From assembly GCA_036346395.1 (NCBI GenBank), contig CM070602.1:18671098-18735097 (forward strand): DNA of 64,000 bases, in the 5' to 3' direction. This DNA comes from Hsuehochloa calcarea (taxonomy: Eukaryota > Streptophyta > Magnoliopsida > Poales > Poaceae). The translations under genes were made by a program, and so were the position numbers. Below, one piece after another: positions 1 to 10,730 of this stretch. The notes beneath the pieces are model-generated. The model did no database searches. It was not told the DNA's origin and saw only the letters and a program-made list of their open reading frames with translations. Numbering within the stretch: the first letter of the stretch is position 1; each line of letters begins with the position of its first letter.

Positions 1-890
1 ATTGGCTTCGTGTTATTGAGAGAAAATCTGCGATCACTCAATGCGGCGATCATGAAAAAGTTCAGACGCCTCTCACCGGATGGAAGGCATTGCCACGAAT
101 GGTGGGAAAACTTTGCAGGCAAGCGCATGGAACGCCGCAAGATATTACTTGGGAAGAGTTCACAATCGCCGCCAAGATATCATGTACCGTAAGGAATCAT
201 GGATCCAAGAAGGATGAATTCCGTGCTCTCAAGCAAGGAGGAATGTCGATGATCGATTACCTCAACAAGTTCTCTCAACTTGCTCGATATGTCGCAGAAG
301 ATGTCGCCACCGACAAGGCTCGCCAGTCGTTTTCAAGGGATTGAACATCGGACTTCAAGTCAACTTGATCGCCCACACCTTTCCCGATTTTCAAGAGTTG
401 ATCAACAAGACTTTGATTCTAGAGGATAAGCGCAAGGAATTGGAAGATCATCGTAAGCGCAGAATGGCTCAAGAAGGAAGTCACCAACCCCACTAAGGGC
501 AAGAATGATTCCACCGCAGCTTTAGCCGCTTTCCACCACGCACTCGCGGACCACCGCACCAACTTCAAGACTCGCCAGCTTGCTCGTAACTTTCGCAACC
601 CCGCACTACCAACCCCAATCCAAGAAGCAACCCACGTAATACAACCAGAGTTTGCTTTACAGCCGTCGGCACCAGGCATTTCGCCAACCGATGTCCGCAG
701 AATGGGACTATCACCCAATGACGCTTCAACCTTGGGAACACACGGCCAAGACGCCAATACAAGGCAACCATCAAGGAACTTCTCAAGCTACCGGTCAATC
801 CGAGGAGCACCGCCATCGGTGGTCGAGGTCGTCAACCACGCCACTCTAGAGGGAGCCCAAGAAGCACCCGACGTTGTAATCGGGTAAGTT
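1..890 (+). pseudogene. gag remnant of the first gypsy element
   Basis: Pieces of a retrotransposon gag (capsid-type) protein appear in shifting frames: WEEFTIAAK at about 139-165, FRALKQGGMSMIDYLNKFSQ at about 220-280, and then LINKTLILEDKRKELE near 398-440. This is the usual plant gypsy gag pattern, in which a W-x-x-F segment precedes an F-x-x-L-x-Q-G-x-M-x-V-x-x-Y block. A stop near 342 and several frameshifts break it. The region 450-890 is low-complexity, as in the tail between gag and protease; I see no intact zinc knuckle. The element's 5' end is off the window. Confidence 0.75.
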
Positions 891-1099
891 CCTAGTAAAT
901 TCAATTACTGCATCGCCTGCTTTGATTCGAGCTTCGCATTCGCTTGTTTCGGAATTTTGCAACTAAGAACAAATTGGAAGTTATGCATCTTAAGCATACT
1001 CTGTTAGTCCAATACCGAGCGAGCTAAGTTCTAAAGTTGGATGTTTAGGAGCTAGGCTACTCATAGCCGGAGTTGAGTTTCTAGCCAACCTAATAGTTC

Positions 1100-2640
1100 T
1101 AGACACTGCACCATAGATGTCATCCTTGGTATGGATTGGTTATCCAAACATAAAGCGATGCTAGATTGTGGCCAAGAGCCGTGACAATTGAGGATACCAC
1201 AGAAAGAAAGTAGAATTTCTAGCCACCTCGAGACGTGATGGACATTTGGTAGTCAGCGATCAAGACGGTTTCTTTGGAAGATGTACCAGTAGTAAAAGAT
1301 TATCCGACGTATTTCGGAAGAATTACGGGAATGCCACCGACCGTGACATTGAGTTTGTCATCGATCTAGTGCCAGAACAGCACCAATTTCAAGAGACCCT
1401 ATCGGATGCCAACGATGAACTTGTGGAAATGAAGAAGCGTATAGAAGGACTACTGGAGAAAGGTTTTGTAAGACCTAGTTCGCCGCCATGGGGAGCACTG
1501 CTTTGTTCGTCAAGAAGAAAGATGGAAGTATGAGAATGTGTATCGATTATCGCTCTCTCAACGAAGTCACCATCAAGAATAAGTACCCATTGCCCGTAAT
1601 AGATGATTTGTTCGACCGGATGAAAGGAGCCGAGTATTCTCCAAGATCGATCTGCGATCGAAGTTACCATCGCTTAAAGATTTGTCCTAAGGATGTACCA
1701 AAGACCGCTTTCTCAACCCGTATGGACATTATGAGTTTTTAGTCATGTCTTTTGGATTGACTAATGCCCCTGCCTATTTCATGAACATGATGAACAAAGT
1801 GTTCATGGAATATTTGGATAAGTTCGTGGTAGTGTTTATTGATGATATTTTGGTATACTCAAAGTCGGAAGAAGAACATACGTAACATTTGAGATTAATC
1901 CTAGAGAAGCTCGAGAGGACATCGCTTGTATGCCAAGTTCAAGCAAGTGTGACTTTTGGAAGAAGAAAGTTGATTTCTCGGTCATGTGATGACAAATGAA
2001 GGAGTAGCAATTGACCGGAAAGGTTAAAGTCAGAATGAATTGGGAGCACCAAGACGGTTACTCAAATTCGTAGTTTCTTGGGAATGGCAGGATACTATCG
2101 TCGTTTCATTGAAGGGTTCTCAACGATTGCTAAACCCTTACGCAATTGTTGAAGAAAGAGAAGAAGTTTATATGGACCCCAGCTTGTGAAGAAAGTTTTC
2201 AAGAATTGAAGAAACGTTTGACTTCAGCCCCAGTGCTAGTTTTGCCGGATATTAGTAAGGATTTTGATATCTACTGTGATGCTTCGCGTCAAGGATTAGG
2301 ATGTGTCCTTATGCAAGAAGGAAGAGCTGTAAACTTATGCGTCAAGGCAATTAAGACCTCATGAAGAGAACTATCCTACCCATGATTTGGAATTAGTCCG
2401 TAGTGCATGCTTTGAAGATTTGGCGACATTATCTCATCCAGAATCGCCGTGAAGTCTACAGATCATAAGAGCACAAGTACATATTCACTCACCGATTTGA
2501 ACATGAGACAGAGAAGATGGTTGGAATTAATAAAGGATTATAATCTTGGAATCCATTACCATCCCGTAAGGCCAATGTAGTTGCGGATGCACCGAGTCGT
2601 AAGAGCTACTGCAATGCTCTGGAAGCAAAAGAGTTGTGTT
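1100..2640 (+). pseudogene. protease/reverse transcriptase/RNase H remnant of the first gypsy element
   Basis: ILGMDWLSKH near 1120-1150 is the end of a retropepsin-type protease domain. RT begins near 1420: KKRIEGLLEKGFVRPSSPPW, then MCIDYRSLNEVTIKNKYPLP from 1536. The catalytic FIDDILVYSKSEEEH block lies near 1837-1880. RNase H follows at 2146-2640, with FDIYCDASRQGLGCVLMQ at about 2266-2320. Stops and single-base shifts occur between blocks (for example near 1650, 1740, 1885, 1960 and 2340), so no functional polyprotein is encoded. The role in an intact element is reverse transcription of the RNA genome. Confidence 0.85.
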
Positions 2641-2879
2641 CAGAACTTCAGGAGGAATTCCAGAAGCTACAACTAGAAGTTGTTCCTGAAGGATTTGTGG
2701 CCAATTTGGAAGTACAGTCTACTCGGAGAAACAGTTCGTGAAGCTCAACCTAAGGATTACGAGTTTGCCGATCTCAAGAAGAAGATGGCGTAAGGAAAAT
2801 TTAAAGACTTCACTATAGATGATCAGGATATACTGTGGATCAATAGACGTATCTGTGTACCGGATATTGATGGTTTAAG

Positions 2880-4110
2880 ACAACTGATTCTGAAGGAAGC
2901 CCATGACTCAAAGTATTCAATTCACCCTGGAAGCACTAAGATGTATCAGGATGTTAAGAATAAGTTTTGGTGGCCAAACTTAAAGCGAGACGTCGCAGAG
3001 TTCGTTGCTTTATGCGACGTGTGCCAGAAAGTAAAGGCAGAGCATCAGAGACCAGCAGGTTTGCTACAACCGCTAAAGATACCAGAATGGAAGTGGGAAG
3101 AGATCGGTATGGATTTTATTACCGGTTTACCCAAGACCCAATCAGGTTATGATTCGATTTGGGTAATAGTGGATCGTTTGACTAAGGTTGCCCATTTCTT
3201 GCCACCAAAACCACTTACTCAGAGACCGCTTGGCGAGTTGTATATGTCAAAATCGTCGACCGCACGGTGTGCCTAAGAAGATAGTGTCAGATCGAGGATC
3301 TCAATTCACCTCTCGTTTTTGGCAGAGTCTACATGAAGCCCTGGGAACTCATCTAAATTTCAGTACTGCTTATCATCCACAGACAGATGGACAGACTGAA
3401 AGAGTCAACCAGATATTAGAAGACATGTTAAGAGCCTGTGCCTTAGCTAATGCTACCAGCTTGGGATAAAAGTTTACCGTATGCGAATTCTCGTACAACA
3501 ACAGCTTATCAAGCCGCTTGCGATGTCACCATTTGAAGCTCAGACGGTCGTGCCTGCAGAACTCCGTTGAATTGGTCAGAGACAACTGAACGTGTAGTGT
3601 TCGGGCCAGATATTATTCAGGAAGCCGAAGAACAAGTTGCTATGATCAGAGAAAGACTAAAGATAGCCCAATCCGCATAAAAGAGTTATGCCGATAATCG
3701 CTGCCGTGACCTCGACTTTGAACCAGAGGATTTTGTGTATCTGCGAGTTACTCCGCCGAGGTGTTAAGAGATTCCACACCAAAGGGAAGCTTGCTCCAAG
3801 GTATGTGGGTCCATTCAAGGTTTTGGAACGCCGTGGAGAAGTTGCGTACCGATTGGAGCTACCACGATCGTTAGCGAGGAGTGCATGATGTCTTTCATGT
3901 CTCTCACCAAAAAGTGTCTTCGTGTGCGGAAGAGCGGACCGTTGGAGTCAATTGAATCAAGGAAGATCTCACATACAAAGAGCACTGTTAGGATTTTGGA
4001 TGTCGCAGAGCGCCGCACTGAAGCAAGACCGTTCGTTTACGCAAAGTCCAAAGGAGTAACCACTGTAAGGAGAAGCAACGTGGGAACGTGAAGAAGAGTT
4101 GAAAGCCGAG
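2880..4110 (+). pseudogene. integrase and chromodomain remnant of the first gypsy element
   Basis: The HHCC zinc-binding region and start of the integrase core are readable at 2941-3230: KFWWPNLKRDVAEFVALCDV, then CQKVKAEHQRPAGLLQPLKI. The second catalytic Asp block, GVPKKIVSDRGSQFTSRFWQ, starts near 3265, and STAYHPQTDGQTERVNQ is at 3361-3411. A C-terminal GPFKVLERRGEVAYRLELP segment lies near 3810-3866. Fragments resembling a chromodomain (RILDVAERR; the W of the WE-R-E motif near 4079) lie at 3940-4100. Frameshifts near 3240, 3470 and 3880 separate the parts. The integrase would insert the cDNA; the chromodomain family targets chromatin marks (family knowledge). Confidence 0.85.
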
Positions 4111-4169
4111 TTCCTAGCCTTTTCTCTAGCTAGCCTAATCTCGGGACGAGATTCGCTTAAGGGGAGGTT

Positions 4170-7100
4170 TGTAACATCCCAAATTTGAGCTTTAAAAATC
4201 TTTTATATATTAGTAGCAAGAAAATTTATCATTTGGATTTATTGGATATTAATTTAAAAGTTTAATATGGACTTTAAGGACAAATTGATTTAATGTGCTT
4301 AATCCCAACATCAACAATTGTCAAAACTATTTTATTTAGATTCTATATGCTTGGATATATTTTATAGAATTTTCTCGAATTTTTCCCAAGTCATTTGCTA
4401 TTTTCTAATTGCTATTTGCATTTTCTCGGATTTATTTAAAAGAAAAACCTAATTTAAATCCTTGAACGATCGGGCGAAGCCAAAGACTATTCCACCCGCT
4501 CAATCCCGGTAGTTGGATCGAGATCGCCGGCACTTCGCCGCGTTTTCTGCCCTTGCCCTCACCGGATCTTCGCCGCGTGTCCTTTCGGTCGATCTCGCCG
4601 CTTCGCCGCCTTCGCTCTGCTTCGCTGTTGGATCGCCATCGTCGCGCCGCCGCCGCCGCGCCTCGCCTTGCATCGCCAGTGGGACCGCCACAGTGGTCGC
4701 TGCCTCGCGCTATCTTCTTCTCCGCGGCCGCGCCTCGCCCGCCATTGCTTTGGACCTCGAGCTTCGTCCGACAATTGCGCAACGGTCCCGATTTTGTCGC
4801 GGACAACGCCTTCGAAGCCTTATCTCTCCCGCACCTGCTCGGTTATTTTCAATTTCCAAATCGGTTTCAATCTCCGAGAATCGAGGAATTCAAAATCCGC
4901 CGCTTGGACCCGATTTGGGATTTCAAATCCGGCCCCCGCCTATAAATACCTCCCTTAGCATCGCCACCACCTCCGCAATCCAAAGCCGCCGCTCTCGCCG
5001 CCTGACGCTCTAAGCGCCGCCGCATTTTCGAGTTTTAGGGTTTCGCCGAGTTTCTTCTCCGGTGAATTGCGCCGCCGTCTTCGTCGCCCTTGCCTCGCCA
5101 ATCGCACCATCGTGATCGCAAGCCTCGAGCCACCTCGTGCGCACCTCCTCGTCACCGAGCATTGCCGAGCTTCCGTCCGACAAACCCGAGACTTCGCCGC
5201 CGCTTCTTCCTCGCCACGGCCATCTCCGACCACCCTGTACTCAAACCAAGGCCCATAGATGCGCAATAACCTCTCTACACATTGGTACCACTCACCGCCG
5301 CCAAGAGCCGCTGTTCGCGCTGCCATTGGTTCCCGAGCCATCGCGCCGCCGAGCCGATGTGGCGCCGCGTCGGCATCCACCTCGGCTTACGTGCGTGCGT
5401 GTCGGCCAGCGTGGCGCCGTGTCGGCAAAGACACGCAAGACGTGGCTCACCCACCGGCCCCAGATCCCGTGGCTCGGTGGGTTTGGTCCACTGTGGTCGA
5501 GCAACCGGCGATGGGGCCCACCCGCCGCTTTCTATTTAATTTTAATTCTTTTCCGAAATCCTACGGTGGCGCAAGCATTGCGCAATAAATCGATTTTCCT
5601 TTATAAAAATAATTCGGAAATTCGAGAAAATCCAATTTAGGGTTTTATTGATTTTCCAATCTTCCAAAGCCCATATCTTTTGCATCCGAAGTCCAATTGA
5701 GCCCATTCAAATTTGTAAATTTATATAAAATTCAGATCTATTTATTTATGAATTTTATTTAATTTTTGGAGTTTATTTTGCCTCTGTTATTTATTTGTTT
5801 TGTTTTCTTTTGTCTCGTTTGCGAGTAGACGTCGATACTTCGGGGAATTTTGCAGAAGAAGGAGCACCTCAAGACCAAGACCAATATCTAGATCTATTCC
5901 AAGGCAAGTTATACCTTTGATCATTTTGAACCCAGTTTTCAAAATACTTTGTTTCAATGTATTGCATTCTATTTCAAGTATTTATTTAAATGCTTTTGGG
6001 TATAGTTATTAATCCAAATTGTTATGCCACCTTGTCTATTGTATGCCATGATCTTTTGTCACCCTAAGTTGATTAATTACTAGTTGGTATTATTGTAGCA
6101 CCAACGTGGGTTGGTTAGATACGATTAGACTGCTTAGCCATGCCACGAGTCATCATTTCATGTGAGAGTTGCAATTATAAACTTGACTAAGTGATTATGG
6201 AACTGTGTGATGAAACTGTGTGTGCTGTGTGCTGTTACTCGTTGATGGCATGTGTTGCACTTAATCAACAGGGTGGGAAAAGATTTAGACTGAGGCAAGT
6301 GGTGGATACTGTGTGAATGGTGGAGCTGTGTGCTATAAACTTTGTGATTTGGGTTAAAATTGGAAGTCTTGCCTTAGTCAATTAAGGACTTAACTTTGTG
6401 CGCCATTGAACTGGCCTTCTTTATGCACGACCACATGCCTAGTATGGGTGGGCCCGACTTAGTAAGTTATGGAGTCTTGACATTGACAACTCAGGTTGTA
6501 TTTAAGCTATGTGATGGGTGGAGGTGTGTACATTGTGTTTGGGTCACACGCGGACGGTTCACGCATCCCCGTCCAATGGTGTGTGTCGCTCCAAGGGTCG
6601 TGTGTACAAATTGACTACAGAAAGCACACCAGAGTGTCATTGTTTGAGATGAAGTTTCTGAAAGGTTTTGTTATGGTCAGTGCTAGCTACACCGGGTTGT
6701 ATCGTGTGGGTAAAGTGTACAGCCTCTGCAGAGTGTTTAAATCAATCTATTCGAATAGCCGCGTCCTCGGTTATGGACATGCTCGGAATTTCACACGAGG
6801 GGTAGAATTTCATAAAAACAATTGGGAAGGGTCAGCTGTGTGAGATAACTTGTTCAGCTGTGTGAAAGAACTTGATTAGACTGTGTGTACTTTGTGAAAT
6901 CAATTGTTAACTTATTATTGTCTATTTGTTTTGAATTACGCTTTCAATCTATTATTTGTATTCAATTGCAAATGTTGCATTTCTGCAAAATAACCACAGA
7001 AGCCATTCCTTTGGAATAAGCCATCATGTATAAATGCATTCGTGGTATGACTTATAGTACGGTGTACTCACTCTTGCTAAACAAATCAATGTATGGAGGA

Positions 7101-7431
7101 GTCGCTTTGCTTTTGAAGAGGAGTTCTACGAAGGTTGAACGTTAGGGTCTTGATCCCAGTCGGTTGCCTGTGGTAAATTGATGGGAGCTACCGGAGTTTA
7201 TTTCGTTTCATTGCGCTTTATTTCTTTATTGTCGACCTTGCATGGCTTAATAAATGTAACACTCGACCATAAGGTCCCAACAGTTATTTGTTATTCAAAT
7301 ATACTCGTTTATTCTTATATTCGTTGTATGGATGTGATATTTCATCAATGTTGACACTGTGTGCACTAGCGTGATCCTGGACTAGTGCTGAATACACAGA
7401 GGGTCCAGATTTGCATATTTGGGTCCCGACA
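4170..7431 (+). repeat. 3' LTR (3262 bp) of the first gypsy element
   Basis: Starts with TGTAACATCCC directly after the polypurine tract AAGGGGAGG and ends with CCCGACA, giving the TG...CA ends of LTRs. The right half (about 6640-7431) matches the fragment at 18060-18890, which ends CCCTACA. The interior 4500-5550 is strongly GC-rich and gives spurious overlapping reading frames on both strands; I do not regard them as genes. Confidence 0.82.
4941..4948 (+). promoter_or_regulatory. TATA box in the LTR
   Basis: TATAAATA sits in GC-rich sequence (CGCCTATAAATACCTCCC) inside the LTR, the expected place for the U3/R promoter of the retrotransposon. Assignment rests on motif and position only. Confidence 0.5.
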
Positions 7432-7529
7432 CATATATCCATACCATGAATTTTGCATGTGGATGTGTAGTGGAGAGAGAGAAAAGGTGATGGGAGTTAA
7501 AGTTGCAATGTCATGCTAGATGAATGGTG

Positions 7530-7532
<3 letters not shown>

Positions 7533-7565
<33 letters not shown>
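7533..7565. repeat. (AT)n microsatellite
   Basis: About 33 bp of pure AT dinucleotide repeat directly before a short minisatellite. Confidence 0.95.
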
Positions 7566-7566
<1 letters not shown>

Positions 7567-7655
7567 TGCTAGGTGTACGTACCCTCACTTCTCATATATG
7601 GTACTGCTAGGTGTACGTACCCTAATATATATGGTACTGCTAGGTGTACGTTCTC
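7566..7655. repeat. Short minisatellite, three copies of a GCTAGGTGTACGT-containing unit
   Basis: The string CTGCTAGGTGTACGT occurs three times (about 7566, 7607 and 7637), linked by AT-rich spacers of 15-27 bp. It abuts the AT microsatellite and lies just upstream of a retrotransposon primer site, so it is probably the tail of a degenerate LTR. Confidence 0.8.
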
Positions 7656-7720
7656 CTCTATTCTTTTGGAGCTTCGTTCTGCTCAAATAGAACGTTTACC
7701 TGATAGGAAGTTCCTATCAA

Positions 7721-8424
7721 TTGGTGCTTTCATTACCATGGCTGATGACGATGTTCTCACCATTGTCAAGGCAATCGCCCATCGTCTTAATGGATTGTAG
7801 GACAGAGTTGGTCAGCACATGCTATCCACGAACCAGGAGTTACAGCAACAATGTCAATGGATCGAAACACAAATCTCTGACATACCGCGCCCAACAACCA
7901 GTGGTATATTGGGTCGTCCTCCGGCAGTACTCCTAGAAGGAACAGTAGAGATATCATCTTCTGGCGATTTGACACCAGAAGTCCTAGATCATGTCGACAC
8001 AAAGACAATTCATCGCACCCTCAAAATTGACGCACCCAAGTTTGATGGGTCTAACTCGCACGATTGGGCATGCAACATATCATAATTCTTCGTTGTGCAT
8101 GATGTACTAGCTCAATTGCATCTCCGATTAGTGGGATTCCACTTGCAGGGAGCAGCGTTGGCCTGATTCCGCTGGATGAAAGCAAATAATCTGCTTTCTT
8201 CTTGGGACTCCTTCCTCGACAACATCAAACTCCGTTTTGGCCCATACTTGTATGAGGATCCGGAAGGCTCTCTCTCCAAACTGCAGCAAATGACGACAGT
8301 CGCAGCTTTCCAAGTGGAATTTGAGGCATTCTTGAACCGCGTCACTGGCATTTCAGACACACTTTTGTTTTCATTCTTTATTGCGGGACTGCACATGGAC
8401 ATTCGTCGCGAGTTACAAATGTAG
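7721..8424 (+). pseudogene. gypsy leader and gag fragment (second family)
   Basis: TTGGTGCTTTCATT at 7721-7734 looks like a primer-binding site following an LTR end (CCTATCA). A gag frame starts at ATGGCTGATGAC (7738). It reads through a stop at 7798 to IDAPKFDGSNSHDWA (about 8026-8070) and then WDSFLDNIKLRFGPYLYEDP and FFIAGLHMDIRRELQ, ending at 8424. The W-x-x-F-x-x-x-x-x-x-R-F-G block is typical of plant Ty3/gypsy gag. Stops near 7799, 8083 and 8165 and the absence of pol show a truncated copy. It has a different gag from the other gypsy elements in the window. Confidence 0.72.
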
Positions 8425-8425
8425 C

Positions 8426-9689
8426 CAACTGCAAATGACAATGCGAATAGCTGCGCTAATACAAGCCTTAGCAAATATTAGGCTTGGCATTGCTCCTTAC
8501 TCCTTCGAGCATCATGATTTGTGCATCTTTTATTCAAGTAGTGAAGCATTGAAGCACTACTCATTTCTCTATATTTTTTTCGATTACAAGGGAGCGCTAC
8601 TCATCTTGAGTGCTACTAGATTGTATTGTACTGCTCTTAATCATGTCAACGATATGACCTGCTATTTGAGAGTTGAAACCGAAATATTTCCACATCCGAA
8701 TTCTTTTCTAATAAGAAACCTATAAGTTCCTTTTTAATATGAATTACTTACTGTATTTTTTTGTCTGTAATGCAAAGTTTTATACTCTCTCGTTTTTTAA
8801 GTGACATTATAGAATCCGTATCGTCAAACCTTTTAAAGTTTAACCACCAATATGTTTAAAAATACTAGCAGAGTGCTCTTGCATTGCAACGGAATACTAA
8901 ACCTTGCATCTAATATCATTTTTATTTCGCGCACACGTATATCAAATGCATCAATCAATCAATCAACAGAACATTATCAAAAGAGGGCATCATCTGCAGG
9001 GGATATAGCCAATTGTGTTGATGCAATACAATTCTAAATAAACACGCCAATTGAGAAAATGCTAGTAAAAATTCATATTAAATATTTCCTTTGTATGCAA
9101 AATATACAATCCAAATACATTTAGTTACTTTGCAAACAATCCATCATCATGGATAAGGTATGGACAACAATGGGCAAAAACACCTAGATCCCTTGTTACT
9201 GTAACAATCCTAAAGCGGCCACCCACTGGAAGTCTTGCTTAGTTTGCTCTGTATTGTGTAATTGAAACCAAATGCTGATAACCAAGATCAATTTAGAAAG
9301 TACTCATGTTGGTTTTGTTTTTTAAAGAAGACAATCAATAACAAAGTGGGTTAAATAACAACAGCTTGGTCCAGTTATTCAACTGGACCACGATGGCCAT
9401 GTACCTGCACTTGGCGGATGTGTGAATTGTGGGCGTAGGCCTCATTGTAGTCCTAATTGTCGAACATTATCTAGTTCAGCCAACACTCCTTGTGAGTCAA
9501 GCTTGCTCGTGCGGTTGCAACAGGTTGCCCAAGCGCCGGTTGATGTTAGCGATGTCGATCCCATCCTCGACCTCGCTACCCCCAAACCAGGGCCCACGTC
9601 CGTGATGTTTCGCCAAATGAACTCCGGTACTACTGCTTTTCATGGGAGCACATAAGCTCCAAAAAGGTGTCACTCTAGAAAACATGTAA
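8426..9689. other. Unassigned intergenic sequence
   Basis: AT-rich and without a convincing gene. The phrase GAGTGCTCTTGCATTGCAACGG near 8871 resembles ends of dispersed grass repeats, but I cannot delimit an element. A short frame at 9422-9655 has two cysteines in CVNCGRRPHC, but no family I recognise. Confidence 0.5.
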
Positions 9690-10730
9690 CACCAACTAAA
9701 CTTCGGTCCGATCGTGTTGCGATAGTACTGCACCACTTTCCCGGTCACATCGCGGTGCGGTAGTACCGCCAACACAACATCAGTACTACCAATTATCCTG
9801 AGAAAAACTTAGTTGGCTTTCAAAACAAACTCAATTGCAAAAACACATTTGTCAATTAATGAGTGATGCAAACAAGGGTTAAAGGCAAGATTCTCAAGAA
9901 GTTGCAAAATACATTTGCCAACTTTTAAAATCAACGATACAAGGAATAAGGTACATAGACTTAAAACATTTGCAAAATACATTCGCAAACTAAAGTCACA
10001 TGCTACAAGGATTATGCATGAGTCTCAACTATTTGCAAAACACATTCGTAAATATTAGCAACATGCCACAAAGAGTCCTTGCATGGACTTCAACCATTTA
10101 TAAAATATATTTGCAAGTTATAGTCTCATGCTACAAAGATTATGATGCATGGGCTTCAACCATTTGCAAAACACATTCGCGTCCAATAGCACCATGCATA
10201 GATGAGCTAGAGCAAGCACAGCGAGCTATCAACACATGACTAACTCAAGCTACTAGTCAAGACCTTTCTTAATAGTACGTCAACCAATACTAGCAATCCA
10301 GTCTCCAACCAAACACCAAGATGGATAAAAGACTAGGAACACATCCTTAGCCCTAACTAGTCATACTTTTGCCTTAAGTATCTTCTTGAAGCTTGATGAC
10401 ACACATCTTTACTTCAAGTCCGAGTTCTTGACTCTGATAATCATCAACACATGATGATCTCTTTCACTAGACCTCCATCAACACATGTTGGGTCTCCATG
10501 ATCAACTCATGATCATCTCCTCTTTGAGATCTTGACACGCATCAACACATGATGTATCCTTTACTCCAAGCTCTTGACTTCATATCATGAACACATGATG
10601 ATTTTCTTCACTTCGGAATATTGACTTGAACATCATCAACACATGATGATTTCCTTCATCCTAAGTCTTGACTTGATGACGATCAACTCATGACGTCATC
10701 CAAAGTCTCCATCATCATGAAACATAACCT
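9690..10730 (-). repeat. Fragment of Sirevirus-like copia LTR, minus strand
   Basis: Read on the minus strand it matches the LTR at 42013-44836. It has CGGTAGTACCG palindromes near 9760, several TTTGCAAA-spaced repeats at 9840-10190, the unique block around 10300-10410 (minus-strand match to 43010-43120), and the TCATCATGTGTTGATG array at 10430-10700. It stops abruptly at 10730, where the minus-strand gypsy LTR begins, so that element inserted into or beside it. The left limit is approximate. Confidence 0.8.

Larger units (their letters stand above)
1..7431 (+). mobile_element. Ty3/gypsy LTR retrotransposon, Tekay-like chromovirus, 5'-truncated by the window edge
   Basis: Decayed gag, protease, RT, RNase H, integrase and chromodomain remnants run in that order and are followed by a purine-rich tract (4158-4168) and a long 3' LTR starting TGTAACATCCC. 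The order PR-RT-RH-INT is that of Ty3/gypsy, and the C-terminal chromodomain remnant near 3.95-4.1 kb points to a chromovirus; the very long LTR favours the Tekay branch (inference). Many frameshifts and stops break every domain, so it is not autonomous. The 5' LTR and start of gag lie outside the window. A related LTR fragment lies at 18060-18890. Confidence 0.88.

Noticed and set aside
4513..5640. Long overlapping reading frames (up to about 167 codons) on both strands
   Set aside because: They lie in the GC-rich part of an LTR, have low-complexity Arg/Ser/Pro composition and no family resemblance.
9422..9655. Cys-rich frame (CVNCGRRPHC) that might be a zinc knuckle
   Set aside because: Spacing does not fit CCHC, and no gag or pol context lies beside it.
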